A stretch of 5,593 nucleotides of DNA from Spirochaetota bacterium (GTDB lineage Bacteria > Spirochaetota > Spirochaetia > Treponematales > UBA12059), in the NCBI GenBank assembly GCA_022709445.1, contig JAKLIU010000147.1, forward strand, positions 1 through 5,593, read 5' to 3'. Of the stretch, positions 1 through 5,593 are shown in pieces. The position numbers were made by a program, and so were the translations under genes. Position 1 is the stretch's first letter. Each line of letters begins with the position of its first letter. The notes under the pieces were generated by a model. That model was not told the origin of the DNA. It was given only the letters and a program-made list of their open reading frames with translations, and made no database searches.

Positions 1-277
1 TCCCCGGATCGGCGCGGGCGATGATGCCTTCAGGCCCCAGGTAGATCTGCTCCACGTCAGCCGGATAACCGACCATGGTGAAGACGACCCTGGCCCCAGC
101 GACGGCCGCGGCGGGGGAATCGGCCCATGCGGCGCCGGCAGCCAGGAGATCCGCGGCCTTCTCCCTGGTCCTGTTGTAGACGGTCGCCGTCGCACCGGCC
201 TTGATGAGATGCCCGGCCATGCTCTTGCCCATGACGCCGGTGCCTATGAACGCTATCCTGCTGCCCCTGACTTCCAT
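1..277 (-). CDS. NAD(P)-dependent beta-hydroxyacid dehydrogenase, 3-hydroxyisobutyrate dehydrogenase family (partial, N-terminal part)
   Basis: Only the first 92 residues are in the window; family members are usually about 290 residues, so roughly two thirds lie beyond the left edge. The visible part is the Rossmann dinucleotide-binding domain. It has a first beta strand and glycine loop IAFIGTGVMGKSMAG (residues 8-22, GxGxxG at G12, G14, G17). A second strand ends in TVYNRT; an Arg after Asn at this place is typical of NADP(H)-preferring members, so NADPH use is inferred. Then comes a TMVGYPADVEQIYLG segment typical of the family. These enzymes oxidise or reduce beta-hydroxyacids (3-hydroxyisobutyrate, tartronate semialdehyde and similar) in the cytoplasm; the substrate cannot be told because the catalytic Lys region is missing. 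Two ATGs are adjacent (280 and 277). The GGAG at 285-288 is 7 nt from the second and 4 nt from the first, so 277 is preferred. It lies 14 bp downstream of the adenosine-specific-kinase-like gene and is probably co-transcribed with it. Confidence 0.88.
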   Translation of the reverse strand, partial: MEVRGSRIAFIGTGVMGKSMAGHLIKAGATATVYNRTREKAADLLAAGAAWADSPAAAVAGARVVFTMVGYPADVEQIYLGPEGIIARADPG

Positions 278-291
278 CATCGTTCTCCGTA

Positions 292-786
292 TCAAGCGAA
301 TTTGTAGCCAAAGCGCCGGAGCATCGCCTTGCGATCGTTCCGGCCATCGTCGTCCTCGACGCCCTTGGGCGAGAACCCGTCCACCACGCCGACTATGCCC
401 GCGCCCTGTCCGGTGCGGACCACCAGGATCTGGAGCGGGTTGGCCGTGGCGCAGAAGATCCTGCAGACTTCCTGGCAGGACTTGATGCGGTCGAGCACGT
501 TGATGGGATAGCAGCCAGGTCCCAGGACCAGGTAGAAGCTGTGTCCCGCTCCCGTGGCGAGCGCGCAGCGCCTGGCGTCCTCGATCAGGGCGGGATCGTT
601 GCCCTCGGTGCGCACCAGGCAGGGACCGGAGGCCTCGTTGAAGGCCAGCCCGAACCTTGCGCCCGGCACGGTCGTCGCCATGATCTCGGCGATGTCTTCC
701 ACCGTCTTTATGAAGTGGGACTGGCCCACCACGATATTCGCGTCCCGCGCCCACGAGAGGGGCACTACGTCCACCGTTGCGTCCAC
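292..786 (-). CDS. Adenosine-specific kinase family protein (PF04008/DUF355 type)
   Basis: This 164-residue protein matches the small, soluble adenosine-specific kinase family known from archaea, Thermus and various anaerobic bacteria. Members have solved structures, but their physiological role is poorly established. Recognisable segments are NIVVGQSHFIKTVEDIAE (17-34), GPCLVRTEGNDPAL (54-67), GAGHSF (79-84), PINVLDRIK (94-102), EVCRIFCATANP (106-117) and GVVDGFSPKGVE (133-144), ending in FGYKFA. The usual family length is about 160-165 residues, which the GTG start at 786 gives exactly. That GTG has a strong GGAGG (CCTCC at 792-796 on the plus strand) 5 nt upstream. An in-frame ATG at 897 would add 37 residues (201 in total). 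That extension is AT-rich, has no clear ribosome site and overlaps the predicted promoter, so I reject it. The gene is transcribed away from the TetR operon and runs into the dehydrogenase gene, with only 11-14 bp between them. Family assignment is firm; kinase activity in this organism is not shown by sequence. Confidence 0.88.
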   Translation of the reverse strand: MDATVDVVPLSWARDANIVVGQSHFIKTVEDIAEIMATTVPGARFGLAFNEASGPCLVRTEGNDPALIEDARRCALATGAGHSFYLVLGPGCYPINVLDRIKSCQEVCRIFCATANPLQILVVRTGQGAGIVGVVDGFSPKGVEDDDGRNDRKAMLRRFGYKFA

Positions 787-791
787 GGCTG

Positions 792-796
792 CCTCC
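792..796 (-). promoter_or_regulatory. Shine-Dalgarno site deciding the GTG start of the kinase-family gene
   Basis: On the minus strand this reads GGAGG, followed after 5 nt by GTG (786-784). It is the best ribosome-binding site in the region. It points to the start that gives the family's normal length, against the longer ATG reading frame from 897. Confidence 0.7.
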
Positions 797-871
797 GACA
801 CGGCAGTGTACCCTTTGAAGCGTGCCGGCGCAAGCACGACGAGGTTTTTGCTGAATTTACATTCAACTATC

Positions 872-900
872 TTGCTTTGTTTTTCCGAGGGTGTCATATT
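872..900 (+). promoter_or_regulatory. Candidate sigma-70-type promoter for the tetR-adaptor-pump operon
   Basis: A TTGCTT -35-like hexamer (872-877) is followed after 17 bp by a CATATT -10-like hexamer (895-900). The matches are modest: 3/6 and 4/6 to the TTGACA/TATAAT consensus. The predicted transcription start near 907 lies right at the edge of the 908-930 dyad, which would put an operator over the first transcribed bases. It is proposed by eye and untested. Confidence 0.4.
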
Positions 901-904
901 ACAC
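891..904. promoter_or_regulatory. 14-bp imperfect palindrome over the shared -10 region
   Basis: GTGTCATATTACAC pairs with itself at 6 of 7 positions; only C895/T900 fails. It sits over the proposed -10 elements of both promoters, and its centre is about 21.5 bp (two helical turns) from the centre of the 908-930 dyad. It could be a second operator half, a binding site for another regulator, or simply the symmetric -10 of a bidirectional promoter. Confidence 0.4.
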
Positions 905-925
905 ATCGACTGTATAGATCGTAAA
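896..925 (-). promoter_or_regulatory. Candidate promoter for the leftward kinase-family/dehydrogenase unit
   Basis: On the minus strand TTTACG (920-925) and TAATAT (896-901) lie 18 bp apart, each matching the sigma-70 consensus at 4 of 6 positions. The predicted start near 889 gives a leader of about 100 nt before the GTG at 786. Its -10 overlaps the rightward -10 almost completely, and its -35 lies inside the 908-930 dyad. Confidence 0.38.
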
Positions 926-930
926 CAATC
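908..930. promoter_or_regulatory. Candidate TetR-family operator (23-bp dyad)
   Basis: The arms read GAnTGTnTA and TAnACAnTC around a 5-bp centre, with 7 of 11 base pairs symmetric. Length, spacing and position suit a TetR/AcrR dimer. It lies just upstream of the repressor gene's ribosome site, downstream of the rightward -10 and over the leftward -35. TetR-family repressors commonly bind such sites beside their own gene. Assignment to this repressor is inferred from position only. Confidence 0.55.
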
Positions 931-945
931 CGCAGGAGCCACACC

Positions 946-1560
946 ATGGCAGACATCATGAAAACCAGGATACTCGAGGCCGCCGCCGCCCTCTTGAAAA
1001 CCGTCGGTCAGGAAGGCCTGACCATGGAAGCCGCGGCGGATTTGGCGGGAGTATCCAGGAAAACCATCTACAACCATTTTGCCAACCGCTACGCCCTGGT
1101 GGACGAGGCAGCCGCCGCCTGGGTCGACCGCACCCTGTCCCGGCTCCGCGAGATTGCCGAAGACCAGAGCCTGAACATGGCGGCCAGGTTCAAGGCCGTG
1201 GTCGAGCGGGGATTCGCGGAGATGCACGCCGGGGGCAGGCTGATGCGGCGGACGGAACATGTCCCGGGCACGGGGGCCTCCATGCTCGCCAGGCTGGAGA
1301 TGGGGCGCAGATTGCGCGCATTTATAGAAGAAATCCTGCACGAGGCGCATGAGGCCGGCTACCTGAAGGCTGAATTCGAGCCGCGACGGCTGGCGGGCGT
1401 GATCCTCAACGTGATCGAGGGCCTGATGCTGTCGGATGATCCGGAAGACCTGTCGTTTTCCAAGATCGATATCCTCAAGGATTCGCTCCGCGCGATCCTC
1501 GGGGGCGTCCTGAGCGAGATCGGCTCGGCCGCGCTCCGCGACTCCCCCATCTTTTCGTAA
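946..1560 (+). CDS. TetR/AcrR-family transcriptional repressor
   Basis: A 204-residue protein of normal TetR-family length. The N-terminal DNA-binding domain spans about residues 5-52: helix 1 (MKTRILEAAAALLKTVG), then the helix-turn-helix LTMEAAADLAGVSRKTIYNHF (25-45) with the signature 'GVSRKTIYNHF' recognition helix. The rest is an all-helical ligand-binding and dimerisation domain, which diverges widely in this family and gives no clue to the ligand. The ATG at 946 has AGGAG 7 nt upstream (934-938), and the start leaves the usual short N-terminal tail before helix 1. It is the first gene of an operon with the adaptor and the RND pump, and its TAA stop forms part of the next gene's ribosome site. 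By analogy with AcrR, TtgR and similar regulators it probably represses the pump operon and is released by a substrate of the pump. It may also repress the divergent genes. Confidence 0.93.
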   Translation: MADIMKTRILEAAAALLKTVGQEGLTMEAAADLAGVSRKTIYNHFANRYALVDEAAAAWVDRTLSRLREIAEDQSLNMAARFKAVVERGFAEMHAGGRLMRRTEHVPGTGASMLARLEMGRRLRAFIEEILHEAHEAGYLKAEFEPRRLAGVILNVIEGLMLSDDPEDLSFSKIDILKDSLRAILGGVLSEIGSAALRDSPIFS

Positions 1561-1570
1561 GGAAATTCCC

Positions 1571-2644
1571 ATGAACAAACGACAGTTTTCCATCGCCAGG
1601 CACGCCCGATGGCTGGTTCCGGTGGCGCTCATCTCCGGCGCGCTGGCCTTCAAAAGCTTCGTCGACTCCAAGGTCGCGATTGCCGAGGAAGCCCCGCCCA
1701 TCCCGGTCAGGACGATGAAACCGGTGCGGGGGGACCTGGTCAGGACCCTCGCCCTGAACGCACACGTGGAATCGGAGAGCATGGTCACCGTCCTGCCCCT
1801 GGTCTCCGGCATCCTGCAGGAACTCTACGTCGAGGTGGGCGAGCCGGTCCGCAAGGACCAGGTGATAGCCCGCATCGACGCGTCGCGCTTCACCCTCCAG
1901 CTGCAGCAGGCCGAGGCGGCCTACCTATCCGCCAAGTCCAGCTACGAACGCATCGGGCAGCTCTACCGCTCGGGCGCCACCACGCAGCAGAACTACGACC
2001 AGGCCAAGGCCCAGTACGACGCCTACGCCTCCCAATACGAGCTCGCGCGCCTCCAGCTGGACTACGCCAGCGTGAAGAGCCCCGTGAACGGGGTCATCCT
2101 GGTCAAGCACCTGTCCGTGGGTTCCATAGCGGCGCCCGAACGGCCACTGGTCACCATAGGCGACCTGGGCAACCTGGTGGTGCGCGCCAAGATCCCCGAA
2201 CGCCACTACAGGGCCTTCACGGCCGCCAGGACCACCATGCCCATCTCCATCGTCGGGCCGGCCGGGGACCGCTACCGGGGCGCCATCATCAGCATCGCGC
2301 CCTTCGTGTCGGCCGAGACCAAGAATTTCGAGACGGTCATAGCCATCGAGGGCGGGTCGGAGGCCCTGCGGCCCGGCATGTTCGTGGAGCTGGAGTTCGA
2401 GCTGGAACGCTGGGACGGCGCGCTCAGCCTGCCCTTCTCGGCCCTGTCCGGTTCCACGCTCTGGTACCTGGACGGCGGCGTCGCCCGTTCCATGCAGTTC
2501 ACGCCCGCTGGCCAATCCGGGGACGACTTCCTGGTACCGGAAGAATACGCGGACCGCGAGTTCCTGGTGGAAGGCCAGTACTTCGTGAGGGACGGCTCGC
2601 CGGTCAAGTCGCTGAATGCCGCCGACGGGGGGACCACCCCATGA
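1571..2644 (+). CDS. RND efflux periplasmic adaptor (membrane fusion protein, HlyD/AcrA type)
   Basis: A 357-residue adaptor that would bridge the RND pump and an outer-membrane channel in the periplasm. The N-terminus has a basic stretch and one hydrophobic segment (about 14-27), then an AIA-EE site near residue 38-39 that may be a signal cleavage site. There is no lipobox cysteine, so anchoring is by the uncleaved segment or absent. The first lipoyl half is about 75-105 (PLVSGILQELYVEVGEPVRKDQVIARID). A Gln/Ala-rich alpha-hairpin covers about 106-165, and the second lipoyl half about 166-200 (SPVNGVILVKHLSVGS, then TIGDLGNL). A beta-barrel follows (about 201-280, ending LRPGMFVELEF), then a membrane-proximal domain. 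The ATG at 1571 has AAGGA 7 nt upstream, overlapping the tetR stop. Its TGA overlaps the pump's ATG (ATGA, 2641-2644), pointing to translational coupling and fixed stoichiometry. Confidence 0.92.
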   Translation: MNKRQFSIARHARWLVPVALISGALAFKSFVDSKVAIAEEAPPIPVRTMKPVRGDLVRTLALNAHVESESMVTVLPLVSGILQELYVEVGEPVRKDQVIARIDASRFTLQLQQAEAAYLSAKSSYERIGQLYRSGATTQQNYDQAKAQYDAYASQYELARLQLDYASVKSPVNGVILVKHLSVGSIAAPERPLVTIGDLGNLVVRAKIPERHYRAFTAARTTMPISIVGPAGDRYRGAIISIAPFVSAETKNFETVIAIEGGSEALRPGMFVELEFELERWDGALSLPFSALSGSTLWYLDGGVARSMQFTPAGQSGDDFLVPEEYADREFLVEGQYFVRDGSPVKSLNAADGGTTP

Positions 2645-5593
2645 AGCTGGCGGAATTCTCCATCAAGCACCCGGCCATCGTGGCCATGCTGCTCATCGTC
2701 ACGGTGGTCTTCGGCGTGATGGCTGCCGTGTCGCTCAACGCGGAGATGATCCCGCCGGTGGGCCTGCCCTCCGCGCGCATCGTCACCGTCTACCCGGGCG
2801 CTGCGGCGTCGGACATAGAGCGGGACATATCGCGCAAGATCGAGAACGAGATGTCCACCCTGGCGGGCGTATCGGAACTCAGCTCCACCAGCGCGGATTC
2901 CTACTCCGTGGTAAGCATGGAGTTCCGCGACGGCGCGGACGTCCAGGAAAAGCTCCCGCAGATACGCGAACTGCTGAACGGGATACGGTCGCAGCTGCCC
3001 GACGGCATCGAGGGCGAACCGGTCATCTACGTCACGGACGCGGCCGCCTTCCTGCCCATCTTCTCCGTGATGATATCCAGCGACATGGACCCCGTCGCGC
3101 TCACCGAATACCTCGAGGACAACGTCTCGCCCGCCATCGCACGGATAGCCGGCGTTTCCAAGATCAACCTGGTGGGCGGGTCCCGGAAGGAAGCCAGGAT
3201 CGTCCTGGACACGCGGGAACTGGCGGCGCGCGGCATATCCGCCCTGTCCATCTACGAGGCCCTGCGCTACAACAACCTGACCGTGCCAGCGGGCAACGCC
3301 ACCTTCCAGGCCCGCGAGATGTCCTTCACGGCATCGGGCGCGTTTTCCGACGCGCGCGAACTGGAGAACATGACCATAGGCTTCGGCGACGGCTCCTACA
3401 TCTACCTGAGCGACGTGGCAGACATCCTCATCGCCCCCGAACCCCGGGAGATCCTGGTGCGCTCGTCCGGCCGGGACTACATCATGCTGGACGTGCTCAA
3501 GCGCTCGGAAGGAAACACCGTCACGATAGTCAGGGAGGCTCGCGAGGCCCTGGACGCGATACGAGCGGAAACCCGCGGGGCGGTCGACTACGCCGTCATT
3601 TCCGACCAGAGCGAGACCACCGTCCGCTCGCTCCTGACCGTGACCCAGGCGGGCGTCACCGGCCTGCTCCTGACCGTGCTGGTCATCCTGTTCGTGCTCC
3701 ACGACCTGCGCGCGACCCTGATCATCTCGCTGTCCATACCGCTGTCCTTCCTGTTCGCGTTCCTGGGCCTCAAGCTGCTGGGCAGATCCATGAATCTCCT
3801 GTCCCTGGCGGGCCTGACCGTGGGCATAGGCATGGTGGTGGACAACTCCATCGTGGTGCTGGAGAACATACATAAGCACTTCAAGAAGACGGGCGACAAG
3901 CGGCAGGCCTCCTTCAAGGGAACCGACGAGGTGGGCGGGTCCGTGCTCGCTTCGACCCTGACCTCGGTATGCGTGTTCATACCGCTGCTCTTCCTGTCGG
4001 GCATGATCGGCATCATCATGAACGACCTGTCGCTCTCCATCATCTTCTCGCTGAGCGCCTCGGCCATCGTCGCGCTCGTGGTGGTGCCCTGGCTCTCCTC
4101 GCTCATCCTCAAGCCAGCCGACCATATCAGGCGGCCGGCCGCCCTCCTGAAGCTCGAAGCGGGCATCGACAGGGGCTTTGACCGACTGGAGAGAGCCTAC
4201 CGGCGCATCCTGGGAGCCGCGCTCAACAACAAGCGGTTCACCCTCGCCCTCGCCGTGTCCATCCTGGTCGCCAGCCTGCTCCTCATGACAGTGCTCAAGA
4301 TCAGCTTCATCCCGCCCACGGACACCGGCGAATTCGAGATACACCTGGAGACCCCGGCCGGATATTCGCTGGACGCCACCAGGGACAAGATCGATGAGGT
4401 GGAAGCCCTGGTCTCCGCCCTGGTGCCGGAAATAGAGACCGCGGTCTGGTATGTCGGATCGTCCAGCTCCATAGCCATCACCTCGTCGTCCAACCATGCC
4501 TTCGCGCGCATTCGGCTGGTGCCGGACAAGGACCGCGAGCGCCGGGTGCAGGAAATCCTGCCCCTGGTGCAGGACGCGCTGGCCTCATCGGTCCCCGACT
4601 GCGACGCCACCGTGCTCAACGGCGGCTTTGACGCGCTCCTGGCGCTGGGCACCGGGGGACAGGGCTTCCAGATGGAGATCTACGGCACGGACGTGCGGGA
4701 CGTGGCCGCCACCGCGGAGATGGCCCGGGAAATACTGTCCCGGGACCCCGACGTCTTCAAGACCGAAATCTCCGCGCGCATGGACGACGAGCAGCTCTAC
4801 GCCAAGCTCAGCCAGACCTACATGGGCACCCTGGGCGTCACCCCCTACGAGGCCGGCGTGACCAGCCGCATACTCTTCGGCGGCATGTCGGCAGGCACCC
4901 TGCGCGAGGGCGAGGAGGACCTGCCCATCCGGGTCACGTCGACCATCGCGGAGAGCGAGGTGGACGACGACCTGCTCAACGACATAGCGCTGCGCACCCG
5001 GGACGGCCGGCTGGTCACCTTCGCCGCCTTTTCCACCATCGAGGCGCGCCAGACCCTCTCCCAGGTGGATCGCAAGGACCGGAACTTCTCGCTTGAAGTG
5101 CGCGGCTACCTGCGGGGCGACGACCAGTCAGGCGTCAAGTCGCGCATGGCCGCCGCCATGGCCGCCCTGGAACTGCCCTACAGCGTCAAGTACCGCACGG
5201 TCGGCACCAGCAAGCTGATCGAGGACTCCCTGTCCAGCATGCTCCTCATGCTGGCTATCAGCGTGTTCCTGGTCTACACGGTCATGGTGATCCAGTTCGA
5301 GCGCTTCCGCCAGCCGCTGATCATCATGGCGTCCATCCCCTTCTGCCTGATAGGCGTGGTGCTGGGCCTTTACCTCTTCGATTCGTCCATCTCGATCCTA
5401 GCCATGCTCGCCGTCATCACGCTGGGCGGCACGGTGGTGAACAACGCCATCGTACTCGTCGACCTGGTCAATCGCCTGCGCGCCGAGGGCCACGGCCTGC
5501 ACGAGTCGCTCGTCGAGGCCGCGCGCCACCGCTTCCGACCGATCCTCATGACGACGCTCACGACCGCGTGCGGCCTCATCCCGATGGCGCTGG
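2641..5593 (+). CDS. RND multidrug efflux transporter, AcrB/HAE-1-like (partial, C-terminus off the window)
   Basis: An inner-membrane proton-driven exporter; 984 residues are visible and the frame is still open, so only part of the last transmembrane region and the tail are missing. The RND layout is clear. TM1 is about 10-30 after MKLAEFSIKHP, followed by a first large periplasmic porter loop (about 31-336). TM2-TM6 lie about 337-486, TM7 about 533-553, with FIPPTDTGEF (556-565) opening the second periplasmic loop. TM8-TM11 lie about 866-984. TM4 carries GMVVDNSIVVLENI with D401/N402 at the AcrB D407/D408 positions. TM10 carries VVNNAIVLVD with N934 at the K940 position. TM11 carries RFRPILMTT, whose R964 and T971 align with AcrB R971 and T978. 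Thus Asp and Arg are kept but one Asp and the Lys of the AcrB relay are Asn. The start is set by the ATGA overlap and GGGGGA 7 nt upstream. Substrates cannot be read from sequence; the adaptor and regulator alongside indicate a tripartite drug or metabolite pump. Confidence 0.93.
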   Translation, partial: MKLAEFSIKHPAIVAMLLIVTVVFGVMAAVSLNAEMIPPVGLPSARIVTVYPGAAASDIERDISRKIENEMSTLAGVSELSSTSADSYSVVSMEFRDGADVQEKLPQIRELLNGIRSQLPDGIEGEPVIYVTDAAAFLPIFSVMISSDMDPVALTEYLEDNVSPAIARIAGVSKINLVGGSRKEARIVLDTRELAARGISALSIYEALRYNNLTVPAGNATFQAREMSFTASGAFSDARELENMTIGFGDGSYIYLSDVADILIAPEPREILVRSSGRDYIMLDVLKRSEGNTVTIVREAREALDAIRAETRGAVDYAVISDQSETTVRSLLTVTQAGVTGLLLTVLVILFVLHDLRATLIISLSIPLSFLFAFLGLKLLGRSMNLLSLAGLTVGIGMVVDNSIVVLENIHKHFKKTGDKRQASFKGTDEVGGSVLASTLTSVCVFIPLLFLSGMIGIIMNDLSLSIIFSLSASAIVALVVVPWLSSLILKPADHIRRPAALLKLEAGIDRGFDRLERAYRRILGAALNNKRFTLALAVSILVASLLLMTVLKISFIPPTDTGEFEIHLETPAGYSLDATRDKIDEVEALVSALVPEIETAVWYVGSSSSIAITSSSNHAFARIRLVPDKDRERRVQEILPLVQDALASSVPDCDATVLNGGFDALLALGTGGQGFQMEIYGTDVRDVAATAEMAREILSRDPDVFKTEISARMDDEQLYAKLSQTYMGTLGVTPYEAGVTSRILFGGMSAGTLREGEEDLPIRVTSTIAESEVDDDLLNDIALRTRDGRLVTFAAFSTIEARQTLSQVDRKDRNFSLEVRGYLRGDDQSGVKSRMAAAMAALELPYSVKYRTVGTSKLIEDSLSSMLLMLAISVFLVYTVMVIQFERFRQPLIIMASIPFCLIGVVLGLYLFDSSISILAMLAVITLGGTVVNNAIVLVDLVNRLRAEGHGLHESLVEAARHRFRPILMTTLTTACGLIPMAL

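Larger units (their letters stand above)
787..945. other. Divergent intergenic control region
   Basis: This stretch separates the two outward-facing transcription units and is clearly richer in A and T than the flanking genes, especially 841-930. It holds no convincing gene. The open frames that cross it on both strands are continuations of neighbouring frames. It contains the candidate promoters and dyads listed separately, a predicted leader of about 100 nt for the leftward gene, and the AGGAG ribosome site of the repressor gene (934-938). Confidence 0.75.

Noticed and set aside
57..485. Short frames on both strands across the dehydrogenase/kinase junction
   Set aside because: They overlap two conserved minus-strand coding regions in other frames and have compositionally biased products.
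541..961. Two plus-strand frames (541-924 and 554-961) opposite the kinase-family gene
   Set aside because: They are shadows of a conserved minus-strand gene, with no recognisable motif.
898..1812. Upstream part of the 506-codon minus-strand frame that ends in the kinase-family gene
   Set aside because: It runs antisense through the TetR gene and the start of the adaptor, and has no family similarity. Only the last 164 codons are a recognisable protein.
2616..3875. 419-codon open frame on the plus strand overlapping the pump gene in another frame
   Set aside because: The product is Arg/Gly/Pro/His-rich with no domain, and the overlapping frame encodes a continuous RND transporter.
2272..4497. 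741-codon open frame on the minus strand opposite the adaptor and pump genes
   Set aside because: It is antisense to two clear family proteins. Its product is low-complexity (His, Gly, Asp, Arg, Gln-rich) with no recognisable domain, as expected for a shadow frame in GC-rich DNA.
1..5593. Searched for CRISPR-like repeats, tRNA/rRNA genes, insertion-sequence ends and terminators
   Set aside because: I saw no direct repeat array, RNA gene, transposase or hairpin followed by a T-run. Genes abut closely and both edges cut genes, so no terminator is expected inside the window.

Overview
This is a GC-rich window from a Gram-negative (diderm) bacterium. It carries two divergent transcription units around one AT-rich control region. 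A diderm host is inferred because the rightward genes encode a periplasmic adaptor and an RND pump, which work with an outer-membrane channel. The lineage cannot be fixed from this sequence. High GC with regular use of ATA and AGG codons, together with an archaeal/thermophile-type 'adenosine-specific kinase' family protein, fits several deep-branching or anaerobic groups, but this is only an impression.

Left part (1-786, minus strand): two genes read leftward. The first is a 164-residue member of the adenosine-specific kinase family (Pfam PF04008 type), most likely starting at a GTG at 786. Eleven bases after its stop comes the N-terminal third of an NAD(P)-dependent beta-hydroxyacid dehydrogenase of the 3-hydroxyisobutyrate dehydrogenase family, cut by the window edge.

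Control region (787-945): an AT-rich stretch of 159 bp with candidate back-to-back promoters that share one -10 region. It also holds a 14-bp near-perfect palindrome and a 23-bp dyad (GAnTGTnTA-N5-TAnACAnTC) that looks like a TetR-type operator.

Right part (946-5593, plus strand): a tightly packed operon encodes a TetR/AcrR repressor, a membrane-fusion (periplasmic adaptor) protein and an RND inner-membrane transporter. The first junction has 10 bp between genes, with the repressor stop codon inside the next Shine-Dalgarno sequence; the second is a 4-bp ATGA overlap. The pump is open at the right edge after 984 residues. No outer-membrane channel gene is seen; it may lie beyond the edge or elsewhere.

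Functional reading: the repressor probably senses a small hydrophobic ligand and controls its own operon, which exports that ligand or related compounds. Because the proposed operator also covers the leftward promoter, the kinase-family/dehydrogenase pair may be under the same control. No clearly new system is visible. The points most worth a second look are the shared promoter/operator architecture, the pairing of the two leftward enzymes, and the altered proton-relay residues of the pump.
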